Shown: positions 53,370 through 61,390 of the stretch, piece after piece | Layout of the letters: each line of letters begins with the position of its first letter | Position numbering within the stretch: the stretch's first letter is position 1 | Source: Crassaminicella indica | GTDB taxonomy: Bacteria; Bacillota; Clostridia; Peptostreptococcales; Thermotaleaceae | Assembly (NCBI RefSeq): GCF_019203185.1 | Contig: NZ_CP078093.1 | Coordinates: 2,205,058-2,269,057 of the forward strand | Direction: 5' to 3' | DNA: 64,000 bases | Program-made: the position numbers and the translations under genes | The notes under the pieces: generated by a model | The model's input: only the letters and a program-made list of their open reading frames with translations | What the model was told of the DNA's origin: nothing | Databases searched by the model: none

Positions 53370-53434
53370 AAAATAGAACATATTTAATAAGCTAATTTAC
53401 TATTTAATATTCAAAAATATAATAAAATATTAGG

Positions 53435-53492
53435 AACAGACTTTATTGTAAAGATATTATATATACTATAAACAATAGAGTCTGTTTTTTAC
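53435..53492 (+). terminator. strong terminator in the left end of the element
   Basis: A 15-bp stem (53435-53449 with 53472-53486, one U-G pair) is followed by TTTTTT. In the circle it would end the recombinase transcript; in the chromosome it stops dcw transcription entering from murG-murA and isolates the restriction-modification operon. Confidence 0.85.
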
Positions 53493-53567
53493 AAATGTAC
53501 TAATTTATTCACTAATGGTATAATATTTTTGTCTAGCTTATTGTAATAATGTAAGGGGGAAATAGAA

Positions 53568-55376
53568 TTGAATGAAAGGATTACGGAAAATTTAGTTAGA
53601 GATATATTAAGAGAAAAAGGTTATTATGATGATAAAATAGTAACAGTCGAAGAACAAAGCAGTAACATACCAAGAGTTGATAAGTTATTGAGTGATGCTA
53701 GTAAAAAAGGAAAAGGGAAAGGATATCCAGAATTTATAATTACAACTAGCAAAAATAAAAGTTTAGTAGTTGTGATAGAATGTAAAGCTGATATTAAGAA
53801 ACATGAGAGCAAAGAAAGAAAAAAATATGCTGATTATGCTGTAGATGGTGCACTTAACTATGCAGATTATTTATCTAAAGATTTTAATGTAATTGCTATA
53901 GGGGTAAGTGGACAAAATGAAAATGAATTAAAAATAAATAGTTATTTATGGGCTAAAGGTAGCAATAAATATGAACCATTAAATGATGATGGGATTTTAA
54001 CTATATATGATTATATTAATATTGTCGAAAGAAACCCTATAATAGAAAAGAAAAATTATTTTGAACTTATGAAGTTTTCAAAAGATTTACATAACGATAT
54101 GAGGGATTATGCAAAATTAACTGAAACTGAAAAACCTATTTTGGTTAGTGGAATTTTAATTGCTCTATCTAACCAAGCTTTTTTACATAGTTATAAATAT
54201 ATAAGCAATGCAAGTGATTTAGCTCACTCAATCGTTACAACTATTGAAACAGTGGTAAAAAATTCTAAAATACCAGAAGGCAAGGTTAAAAACCTTATAC
54301 AAGTATATAGTTTTATAGAAACTCACCCAGAACTTAATAGAGGAGATACATTATTTAATATTGTTGAAAAAATAGATAAACATGTTAAACCATTTATGAA
54401 TTCATATAATAATATTGATGTAATTGGTCAATTCTACGGAGAATTCTTGAGATATACAGGTGGAGATAAGAAATCACTTGGTATTGTTCTTACACCAAGA
54501 CATATTACAGAATTATTTGCTGAAATGGCAAATTTAACTCCAGATAGTGTTGTATTAGATACTTGTTGTGGTACAGGTGGGTTCTTAATAAGTGCTATGT
54601 ATGAAATGATTAAAAAAGCAGGGAACTCTGAAGAAAAAATTAAACATATAAAATCAAATAATCTTATAGGGGTAGAGCAACAGCCAAATATGTTTGCTTT
54701 AGCAACTTCAAATATGATATTAAGAGGTGATGGAAAATCCAACTTATATTTAGGAAGCTGTTTTTCTTTTGATGAACAATTAAAATCAAAGAAGCCAACA
54801 GTTGGATTTATTAATCCACCGTACTCGCAAAAAGGTGAAGGGCTTTCAGAATTGGACTTCATTAAACACATGCTAGATTGTTTAGAACCAAATTCTTTAG
54901 GATTTGCTATAGTTCCTATGGGAACAGCTATTGGAACTCATCCATTAAAAGCAGAAATTTTAAAAAAACATACACTGGAAGCCGTAATGAGCATGCCAGA
55001 TGATTTATTCTATCCTGTAGGTGTTATTCCATGTATTATGGTATTTAGAGCCAAAGTTCCACATAATGCAAATTATGAATCATGGTTTGGATATTGGAAA
55101 GATGATGGATTTGTAAAAACTAAAAATGAAGGAAGAATTGATTTATACCACAGGTGGGAAAGAATTAAGGTTAAGTGGTTAGACATGTACTTTAATAAAA
55201 AAGAAATACCGGGTTATAGTGTGAAGAAAAAAGTTACAGCTAATGATGAATGGTGTGCTGAAGCTTATATGGAGACGGATTATAGTGATATAACAGAAGA
55301 AGATTTTGAAAATGTAATGAAAAAATACATGGTATTTAAAATAATGAATGGTTGTGATGAAAATGAAGATGAGTAA
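53568..55376 (+). CDS. BcgI-like fused nuclease-N6-adenine methyltransferase (RM subunit)
   Basis: A 602-residue fusion. Residues 1-150 form a PD-(D/E)xK-type nuclease candidate: PEF at 54-56 and IECKA with E71-C-K73. The middle is HsdM-like. The methylase has motif I LDTCCGTGGF near 330 and NPPY at 416-419. There is no DEAD-box translocase here or nearby, unlike type I systems. The next gene is the specificity subunit. This two-gene plan matches type IIB/IIG enzymes such as BcgI, in which one protein cuts and methylates. TTG start behind AAGGGGGA. Confidence 0.82.
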   Translation: MNERITENLVRDILREKGYYDDKIVTVEEQSSNIPRVDKLLSDASKKGKGKGYPEFIITTSKNKSLVVVIECKADIKKHESKERKKYADYAVDGALNYADYLSKDFNVIAIGVSGQNENELKINSYLWAKGSNKYEPLNDDGILTIYDYINIVERNPIIEKKNYFELMKFSKDLHNDMRDYAKLTETEKPILVSGILIALSNQAFLHSYKYISNASDLAHSIVTTIETVVKNSKIPEGKVKNLIQVYSFIETHPELNRGDTLFNIVEKIDKHVKPFMNSYNNIDVIGQFYGEFLRYTGGDKKSLGIVLTPRHITELFAEMANLTPDSVVLDTCCGTGGFLISAMYEMIKKAGNSEEKIKHIKSNNLIGVEQQPNMFALATSNMILRGDGKSNLYLGSCFSFDEQLKSKKPTVGFINPPYSQKGEGLSELDFIKHMLDCLEPNSLGFAIVPMGTAIGTHPLKAEILKKHTLEAVMSMPDDLFYPVGVIPCIMVFRAKVPHNANYESWFGYWKDDGFVKTKNEGRIDLYHRWERIKVKWLDMYFNKKEIPGYSVKKKVTANDEWCAEAYMETDYSDITEEDFENVMKKYMVFKIMNGCDENEDE

Positions 55377-56337
55377 AGTATCAGATTTATTTGAAATCAC
55401 GTATGGTACTAATTTAGTATTAAGTAGATTAGAACAATACGATAAGCATAATGAAAATACAGTAAATTTTGTTTCAAGAACTGCTAAAAACAATGGGGTA
55501 TCAGCTATTGTAAAGAGAATTGATAAAATAAAGCCACTTGAAAGGGGGTTAATTACAGTTGCTCTAGGTAGCAATGGGGTGATGGAAAGTTTTGTTCAAC
55601 CCTATGAATTTTATTCTGGTAGAGATGTTTGTTATTTAACCCCCAAAAATGAAATGACTTTAAGAGAAAAATTATTTTATTGTATATGTTTAAGAAAAAA
55701 CAAATATAGATACAATTATGGCAGACAGGCTAACAGGTCTTTGAAAGATATCTTAATACCATCAAATGTACCAGAATGGGTATATACTATGAAAATACCA
55801 GCATATTTAGATGTAGAGAAAAAATATAGTTTGAATAATAAGAAGAAGATCAATGTTGAAGCTTGGAAAGGATTTAAGTATGAAGAGCTTTTCGATATAG
55901 AAAATGGTAGGGGTGTATTAATCAAAGAAGCTAAAAGAAATAAAGGCGATACACCTTTAGTAAGTGCTACTCGTGAAAATAATGGGGTGAGTTATTATGT
56001 GAGTTTTAAACCTACTCATCAAGCAAATACAATAACAGTAGTTAAAAATGGTAATAGTGTTGCAGAAGCTTTTTATCAGAGTAAGCCATTCTGTGCAACT
56101 TCTGACGTTGTTGTACTTAATCCAAAGTTTGAATTAAATGAGTATATTGCTATGTTTTTAATAACTTTAATGAGAAAGGAAAAATATAGATTTAATTATG
56201 GGAGAAAGTGGAATCAAACTAGAATGAATAAATCTATTATAAAATTACCAGCACAAAACAATAAACCAGATTGGACTTTTATTGAAAACTATATTAAGTC
56301 ATTAAAGTATTCAAAATTAATAGCTTCAGATATGTAA
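55348..56337 (+). CDS. HsdS-like specificity subunit
   Basis: A 329-residue protein with two similar target-recognition halves. Each half ends in a related segment: KYRYNYGRQANRSLKDILIPS near 150 and KYRFNYGRKWNQTRMNKSIIKLP near 310 (quoted in parts), the expected internal repeat of S subunits. It directs the upstream nuclease-methylase to DNA. The gene overlaps the RM gene by 29 bases; starts at 55348, 55357, 55363 or 55369 are all possible, and coupling is likely. Confidence 0.82.
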   Translation: MVVMKMKMSKVSDLFEITYGTNLVLSRLEQYDKHNENTVNFVSRTAKNNGVSAIVKRIDKIKPLERGLITVALGSNGVMESFVQPYEFYSGRDVCYLTPKNEMTLREKLFYCICLRKNKYRYNYGRQANRSLKDILIPSNVPEWVYTMKIPAYLDVEKKYSLNNKKKINVEAWKGFKYEELFDIENGRGVLIKEAKRNKGDTPLVSATRENNGVSYYVSFKPTHQANTITVVKNGNSVAEAFYQSKPFCATSDVVVLNPKFELNEYIAMFLITLMRKEKYRFNYGRKWNQTRMNKSIIKLPAQNNKPDWTFIENYIKSLKYSKLIASDM

Positions 56338-56338
56338 T

Positions 56339-56372
56339 GAGCGTGAAATCCACGCTCTATTTATTTTTTTTA
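56339..56372 (+). terminator. terminator of the restriction-modification operon
   Basis: GAGCGTG (56339-56345) and CACGCTC (56351-56357) with a 5-base loop, followed by TATTTATTTTTTTT. Confidence 0.9.
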
Positions 56373-56487
56373 GATAAATAAAGATAATAAATAATAATAA
56401 GTAATAATAATTAAAAAGAAGAGCTGTATTTATTATCCATTATTTAAATAATTTAGTGAGTTAGATAATTGGTGTTAGTATAGTTTT

Positions 56488-56540
56488 ATGGACACAAATT
56501 GGTTAAATATATAAAATAATAACTGAGAGGATGTGTCCAT
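56488..56540 (+). repeat. 9-bp inverted repeat over the IS3 orfA start
   Basis: ATGGACACA (56488-56496) and TGTGTCCAT (56532-56540) are exact complements. The second arm lies between the ribosome site and the orfA ATG at 56542. Transcripts entering from outside would fold over the start and limit transposase synthesis. Confidence 0.55.
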
Positions 56541-56541
56541 A

Positions 56542-56808
56542 ATGAACAATAAAAAATTCAATCAAGATTTTAAAAAGACAATTGTAGATCTTTATTATTC
56601 TGGTCGTTCTGTAAAAGAATTAAGCAGCGAATATGGTGTTTCAGATGTCACTATATATAAATGGATTAAAAGATTTTCTCCTATATCTACATCAGATTGA
56701 AAAACTACTACATTAAATGATGTAGCAGAATTAAAAAAACAAATTGCACGCCTTCAGGAGGAGAATACTATCTTAAAAAAGGCTATCACCATATTCGCCA
56801 AAGCATAA
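56542..56808 (+). pseudogene. IS3 orfA with an in-frame TGA
   Basis: The 88-codon frame encodes an HTH_Tnp_1 helix-turn-helix (KELSSEYGVSDVTIYKWIKRF) and a leucine zipper-like end (ELKKQIARLQEENTILKKA). Codon 53 (56698-56700) is TGA where homologues usually have an amino acid, so orfA is cut after 52 residues. The A6G slippery site at 56775-56781, used by IS3 elements to fuse orfA to orfB by -1 frameshift, is intact. The IS is probably now inactive unless the TGA is read through. Confidence 0.8.
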
Positions 56809-56867
56809 ATGACGATCAATTATTTAAAGTTATTACAGAGCAGTCTGATAAACATTCTATACAAGCT

Positions 56868-57683
56868 ATGTGCAAAATACTAGAAGTTTCTCGTAGCTCT
56901 TATTATAATGCACTTTGTCATACACCTTCTAATCGAGAACTTGAAAATAAAGAACTAAAAGAAACAATTTATAACATCTATACTCAATCTAAAAGAAGAT
57001 ATGGTGCTCCTAAAATATATCATATGCTTTTAAAAAAAGGATACACAGTTAGCATAAAAAGAGTACAGAGAATAATGCGAAAGCTTGGTATTTATGCTAT
57101 TACAGTCAAAAAGTATAGACCTTATTCAACAAAACAGAAAGTCATAGAATATCCTAATCTACTTAATCGTGATTTTCAAACCACTGCACTTAATCAAAAA
57201 TGGGTAACGGATATCACTTATATACATACGATAAAAGATGGATGGTGCTATCTTGCATCTGTTATGGATCTTCATTCTCGTAAAATAATAGGGTATTCAT
57301 TTGATACTGCTATGACTGTAAATGTAGCCTTACAGGCTGTAAAGAATGCTTATATTTCACAAAACCCTACAGATACACTTGTATTGCATTCCGATTTAGG
57401 CTCGCAATATACAAGCATGGAATTTGGGAAGTACCTTAAATCTAAGGGGATACAGCATTCCTTTAGTCGTAAAGGGTGTCCTTATGACAATGCTCCTATT
57501 GAATCATTCCATTCTGTATTAAAAAAAGAAGAAATTCATCATGTAAAATATATAGATTTTCATACCGCTAAATTAGCTATATTTGAATACATTGAAAGTT
57601 GGTACAATAGAAGTCGTATTCATGGATCATTAAAATATAAAACCCCTCAACAAGTAGAAGATGAGGCTAAAATTGTATGTTAA
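56868..57683 (+). CDS. IS3 orfB, DDE transposase catalytic part
   Basis: The frame is open from before the slippery site; the first ATG is 56868 (271 residues). It has HTH_21 (SKRRYGAPKIYHMLLKKG) and an rve integrase core with D in WVTDITYIH, D in LHSDLGSQYTS and E in NAPIESFHSVLKKEE. The catalytic triad is complete. Normal synthesis would need the orfA -1 frameshift, now blocked by the TGA. It is a typical IS150/IS3-group protein. Confidence 0.88.
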   Translation: MCKILEVSRSSYYNALCHTPSNRELENKELKETIYNIYTQSKRRYGAPKIYHMLLKKGYTVSIKRVQRIMRKLGIYAITVKKYRPYSTKQKVIEYPNLLNRDFQTTALNQKWVTDITYIHTIKDGWCYLASVMDLHSRKIIGYSFDTAMTVNVALQAVKNAYISQNPTDTLVLHSDLGSQYTSMEFGKYLKSKGIQHSFSRKGCPYDNAPIESFHSVLKKEEIHHVKYIDFHTAKLAIFEYIESWYNRSRIHGSLKYKTPQQVEDEAKIVC

Positions 57684-57874
57684 AAACTAACTTTTTGTTG
57701 TCCAAAATATTGACATAGATCCAACCCTATAACTGACACAAATCTAGAAACTATCTTCATACGATTAGATATTTAATAGCTATTTAACTTATTAGAGCAT
57801 TAAATCAAATATAGACAAGTTTAAATCAATACTAATAGGAATGTTATTAATAAAGATGAGAAAGGAGATTGCTA

Positions 57875-58006
57875 TTGTATCTTGATAAAAGAATCCAAAA
57901 GTTAGCCAAAGAGGTGTTCCCATCAATGGAAGAATACCCAATAAACTCTATGACTTCATCTGCAAGTAAAGATAAAGAAGGTAATCCTATTCCTTATTAT
58001 AGGTGA
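57875..58006 (+). CDS. small element protein (43 aa)
   Basis: A TTG behind AAAGGAG opens a 43-codon frame: YLDKRIQKLAKEVFPSMEEYP, then a Ser- and Lys-rich tail ending IPYYR. The stop is 7 bases before the next gene. It could be a small DNA-binding or excision factor, by analogy with recombination directionality factors, but there is no motif to prove this. Confidence 0.45.
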   Translation: MYLDKRIQKLAKEVFPSMEEYPINSMTSSASKDKEGNPIPYYR

Positions 58007-58013
58007 TGATGTA

Positions 58014-58355
58014 ATGATTAAAGCTTTCAGAGCTGACACTAAAGGTGAATGTGAAGTAGAAATTACAACCTTCCTTGAAAGAAATAAAAATGGCATGGGG
58101 CAAGATTTGATAATAAGAATAGATTTCTATTATCCAACAGGACACCCATTCTATGAAGCTGTAATTGCTGGTGATTTATTAGATGGACAGAAAGTCTTTG
58201 TGAAGGCTCTGGAACAGGTAAATAAGCTTAACATATGGATAGCAAATAAAGATAGGGTAATAGAGAAGGTTTTAAATATAGCTTGGGACTATAGAAAGGC
58301 AAAGAAAACATTACTTGAACTACAATATATGGATTCAAACTATGAACACTTATGA
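58014..58355 (+). CDS. element protein of unknown function (113 aa)
   Basis: A 113-residue protein: strand-rich front (IKAFRADTKGECEVEITTFLE, DLIIRIDFYYPTGHPFYEAVIAG) and a helical back (VFVKALEQVNKLNIWIANKDRV, DYRKAKKTLLELQYM); quoted in parts. I do not recognise a family. It is probably co-transcribed with the 43-codon gene directly upstream. A site GGTGATG precedes the ATG. Confidence 0.5.
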   Translation: MIKAFRADTKGECEVEITTFLERNKNGMGQDLIIRIDFYYPTGHPFYEAVIAGDLLDGQKVFVKALEQVNKLNIWIANKDRVIEKVLNIAWDYRKAKKTLLELQYMDSNYEHL

Positions 58356-58477
58356 ACTCTATGTTCATAGGTTAGGAGTTTAGATAGAATTTAAAATACC
58401 CATAACTTAATAGAAGAAGTTGTAAATATAGATGTGCTTGAAAATAAAATATATAAAAAATATGAAATATAGACAAG

Positions 58478-58519
58478 TACCTCCTACATAAGATTTAATA
58501 ACAGTAATATGAGGAGGTA
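58478..58519 (+). promoter_or_regulatory. hairpin covering the ribosome site of the 44-aa gene
   Basis: TACCTCCT (58478-58485) is the exact complement of AGGAGGTA (58512-58519), which is the Shine-Dalgarno site of the next gene. Translation would be blocked when folded. Confidence 0.5.
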
Positions 58520-58522
58520 TAT

Positions 58523-58657
58523 ATGAGTAAGAATGATAGACTTGTTATTTTTACAAGTTCAAACAAAGATACCTCGGAAGATAAGTTTAAAGAAACACTG
58601 CTGAAAATATTACAAATTCACTTTGATAAAGAAATAAAAAGTGATTTGAAGCCTTGA
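58523..58657 (+). CDS. small element protein (44 aa)
   Basis: An ATG behind GAGGAGG opens a 44-codon frame: NDRLVIFTSSNKDTSEDKF then KETLLKILQIHFDKEIKSDLKP. It is small, charged and helical at the end. It lies just before the recombinase gene and its ribosome site can be masked by a hairpin. A regulator or directionality factor for the recombinase is a reasonable guess only. Confidence 0.5.
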   Translation: MSKNDRLVIFTSSNKDTSEDKFKETLLKILQIHFDKEIKSDLKP

Positions 58658-58682
58658 ATGAACTGAATTAGAACACTGTGGA

Positions 58683-58717
58683 CAAATAAGCTAAAATATG
58701 ATATTATAGCTTATTTG
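58683..58717 (+). repeat. 11-bp inverted repeat upstream of the recombinase gene
   Basis: CAAATAAGCTA (58683-58693) and TAGCTTATTTG (58707-58717) are exact complements with a 13-base loop, followed by a moderately T-rich stretch. It may be a terminator for the small genes or an operator. Confidence 0.5.
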
Positions 58718-58773
58718 GACATGGTGTTTTATTCTTTTATTTAACGAAAAAAGATAAAGGAGTTGAGTTTGAA

Positions 58774-60420
58774 ATGTGTGCATTAGCTCAAAGATATATT
58801 AATGATCGTCATAATGAAATTAAAAATAATAATAAACGTGTTTTGATTTATTGTAGAGAAAGTCGTGATGACAACATGGAAAATTATGAAAGAATTGAAA
58901 CTCAAAGGGATTTATTGCTTGGATACTGTAGTAAAAAAGGATATAATAATATAGTCAAAGTAATTATGCACGATAACATGACAGGTACTGATTTTCAAAG
59001 GCTTGATGAAATTAAAAATATGATAAGACGTGGTGAAGTTGATACTATACTAATGAAGGATAGTTCAAGACTTGGAAGAAATCAATATGAGGCTCTTGGG
59101 TTTGTTCAATTTATAGAAGAATATGGAGTAGAGTTAGAATTCTATGAAAGAAAATATGATGCTGAATTATTTCCATTAGAAGCATATTTCCACGAAAGAC
59201 GAGTAAGAGATGACTCCGAAAAAATCCGAGCTACCATAAAAGGTAAAATGGAAAAGGGTGATTTTTTGGTTAGAGCACATTATGGATATAAAAAGGAAGG
59301 GAATAAATTAATTGTTGATGAAAATACTGCTTGGGTAGTTAAGAAAATCTTCAACTTATATAAGGAAGGTTATGGGTACAGGGCTATTGCAACTATGTTA
59401 ACAGAAGAAGGTATTCCAACTCCATCTGCATATAGAAATAACCCAAATAGACCACAAGCAAGCACTTGGATAGCTCAACATGTAAATAGAATTATTAATA
59501 ATGAAGTTTATACAGGAACTATGGTTTCTGGTAAAACACAAAAGGTTAGTTATAAAAGTAAAAAAACTAAAAGAAAACCAGAAAGTGAATGGATTAGAAT
59601 AGAAAACCATCATGAAGCTATTATTGATAAGGAAACATTTGAAATATGCAAAAGGATTCGAGAGAAGAAAAGTGACTTTGCCCCTAAAACTAAAAAACCT
59701 GCTTTGCTTTCTGGATTTATGGAATGTGGCAGATGTGGAACAGCTATGTATATGATTAGAAAAAAAGGAAGATTAGATGCTTTTGTTTGTGGTAAGTATT
59801 TTAAAGAAGGAAAAATTAAACCACATATAGAAGATAGAGGGTGTACTACTCATAGAGTAAGAGAGTCAGATATTAATAATGTAATAAAAAAACATATAGA
59901 AAACATGTTAGAAAATCCAGATTATAGGCAATATTTTAATAGTAAGTTAAAAGACACAAGGGAAAAGAAAGAAAGTCAAAGTCATATATTAATGAAACTA
60001 GAAAATAATTTAGGTAAATTCAAAGGACAATATGAACAGGTATATAATGACAAGTTAGATGGCAAAATTCCAGAATTCATATTTGAAAAGAAATCAAAAG
60101 AGTTAGAAAATAATATTAATATCTTGCAAAAACAAATAGAAGAAATTAAAAATAGGATTAACAACCTAGATAAACTAGAAAGTAATATTGATAAAATTGA
60201 TGTAGCCATGAAGAACATACGAGAAAATGGATTGTCAAAGGAAGCAGTTGAATTACTAATAAATAAAATTATTGTCTATGATGAATATGAAATTCCAGAA
60301 GAAGCAAAGACACTTTACAATATTGATGATATAATGTTCAGCGAAATATATCATAAAGGTGGTATAATAATAGATATGAAATATAACGTACAACATGTTA
60401 TGTCAAACAGGTGGTTGTGA
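58774..60420 (+). CDS. large serine recombinase (integrase) of the murA element
   Basis: The 548-residue protein has the resolvase catalytic domain with nucleophile S30 in IYCRESRDD and SSRLGRNQYEA, a recombinase domain (KEGYGYRAIATMLTEEGIPTPSA), a zinc ribbon (CGRCG, later VCGKYF and RGC) and a long coiled coil (about 375-480). Its last four codons (AGG, TGG, TTG, TGA) lie in and past the att core, so the final Leu codon and the stop belong to murA. In the circle the frame would run 40 codons further. ATG 58774 follows AAAGGAG. Confidence 0.93.
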   Translation: MCALAQRYINDRHNEIKNNNKRVLIYCRESRDDNMENYERIETQRDLLLGYCSKKGYNNIVKVIMHDNMTGTDFQRLDEIKNMIRRGEVDTILMKDSSRLGRNQYEALGFVQFIEEYGVELEFYERKYDAELFPLEAYFHERRVRDDSEKIRATIKGKMEKGDFLVRAHYGYKKEGNKLIVDENTAWVVKKIFNLYKEGYGYRAIATMLTEEGIPTPSAYRNNPNRPQASTWIAQHVNRIINNEVYTGTMVSGKTQKVSYKSKKTKRKPESEWIRIENHHEAIIDKETFEICKRIREKKSDFAPKTKKPALLSGFMECGRCGTAMYMIRKKGRLDAFVCGKYFKEGKIKPHIEDRGCTTHRVRESDINNVIKKHIENMLENPDYRQYFNSKLKDTREKKESQSHILMKLENNLGKFKGQYEQVYNDKLDGKIPEFIFEKKSKELENNINILQKQIEEIKNRINNLDKLESNIDKIDVAMKNIRENGLSKEAVELLINKIIVYDEYEIPEEAKTLYNIDDIMFSEIYHKGGIIIDMKYNVQHVMSNRWL

Positions 60421-61324
60421 GATTGGTCCTAGACCTATTGATCTTCATTTGAAAGCCTTAAGAGAATTAGGAGTTAAGATTACAGAATCTCATGGATTTT
60501 TGGAGTGTGAAGTGATAAAATTACAGGGAAGCGAGATACTTTTAGATTACCCAAGTGTAGGCGCAACGGAAAATACAATGTTGATTGCAGTTATGGCAAA
60601 AGGTACAACAAGAATTAGAAATGCTGCTAAGGAGCCTGAGATTATAGATTTGCAGAACTATTTGAACAAAATGGGTGCAAAGGTATTAGGAGCAGGTACA
60701 AGTGAAATTATTATAGAGGGTGTTGATAAGCTTCATAATGTGGAGCATAAAATCATTCCTGATAGAATTGTTGCAGGAACATTAGCTGTGGCAGGGGCTA
60801 TAACTGGAGGAGAGGTTTTATTAAAAAATGTGATTGTTGATCATATGAAGCCAGTGATAGCTAAATTAAAGGAAGCAGGTGCTTTTGTAATAGAGAAGGA
60901 TAATAGTGTAAAAATTAATATGCCAAACAGCATTAAGGCAGTTGAAATGATAAAGACTTTACCATATCCAGGATTTCCAACAGATATGCAAGCTCAATTT
61001 ATGTCCCTTATGACTGTGGCTAAGGGTACAAGTATTATTACAGAAACTGTTTTTGAAAATAGATATAAGCATGTAGATGAATTAACAAGAATGGGCGCTA
61101 AAATAAAAATTGATGGTAGAGTTGCTGTTGTACAAGGGGTAAAAAAACTTACAGGTGCAAAGGTATATGCAAAGGATTTAAGAGGAGGAGCTGCTTTAGT
61201 ATTAGCAGGACTTGTAGCTGATGGAGTTACTATGATTGATAATATTAAACATATTGATAGAGGATATGATGAACTAGATAAGATGTTAGAAAAATTAGGT
61301 GCCTATATTTATAGGATTGATTAA
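60395..61324 (+). pseudogene. murA: murA 3' part with catalytic Cys
   Basis: From the att core this restores murA codons 115-417: GGCEIGPRPIDLHLKALRELG with the catalytic Cys, DRIVAGTLAVAGAITGG, FPTDMQAQFMSL, ETVFENRYKHVDELTRMGA and HIDRGYDELDKMLEKLGA. An ATG inside the element (60395) is in frame and would give a 309-residue fragment, but no ribosome site precedes it. Without the N-terminal 114 residues it is unlikely to be active. Confidence 0.92.
60408..60414 (+). other. attR core
   Basis: CAGGTGG, identical to 53240-53246. It lies within the last codons of the recombinase gene and within the Pro-Gly-Gly codons of murA. Confidence 0.85.
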
Positions 61325-61347
61325 GAGACAGCTTATGCTGCTCTTAA
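61321..61347 (+). repeat. hairpin after murA
   Basis: TTAAGAG and CTCTTAA with inner AGC/GCT form a stem over the stop codon. There is no T-run. Confidence 0.45.
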
Positions 61348-61390
61348 GTAATAAAAAATGAATGGACAAACCCTATAAAGGTGAGAAGCT

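Larger units (their letters stand above)
56470..57723 (+). mobile_element. IS3-family insertion sequence within the element
   Basis: About 1,250 bp with orfA and orfB. Inner inverted repeats TGGACACAAATTGG (from 56489) and the complement of TTTTTGTTGTCCA (to 57704) are clear; similarity extends weakly outwards to TGG at 56470 and CCA at 57723, so the exact ends are uncertain. I see no target duplication. It interrupts the spacer between the restriction genes and the small genes. Confidence 0.7.
53240..60414 (+). mobile_element. serine-recombinase integrative element inserted in murA
   Basis: A 7,168-bp element between CAGGTGG repeats. Contents left to right: the 3' tail of the recombinase frame and its terminator, a two-gene BcgI-like restriction-modification system, an IS3-type insertion, three small unknown genes and a large serine recombinase that crosses the right junction. 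All genes point with murA. No phage structural, conjugation or replication gene is present, so it is a small integrative defence element or a decayed larger one. Precise excision would recreate a 417-codon murA. Confidence 0.9.

Noticed and set aside
56698-56700. TGA in IS3 orfA read as selenocysteine
   Set aside because: No SECIS-like hairpin directly follows the codon that I can see, and transposases do not use Sec there. A point mutation is simpler.
60395-61324. Functional split MurA made of two separately translated parts
   Set aside because: The break is inside the first domain, the 3' part has an ATG but no ribosome site, and a strong terminator and 7 kb separate the parts. I treat both as fragments.
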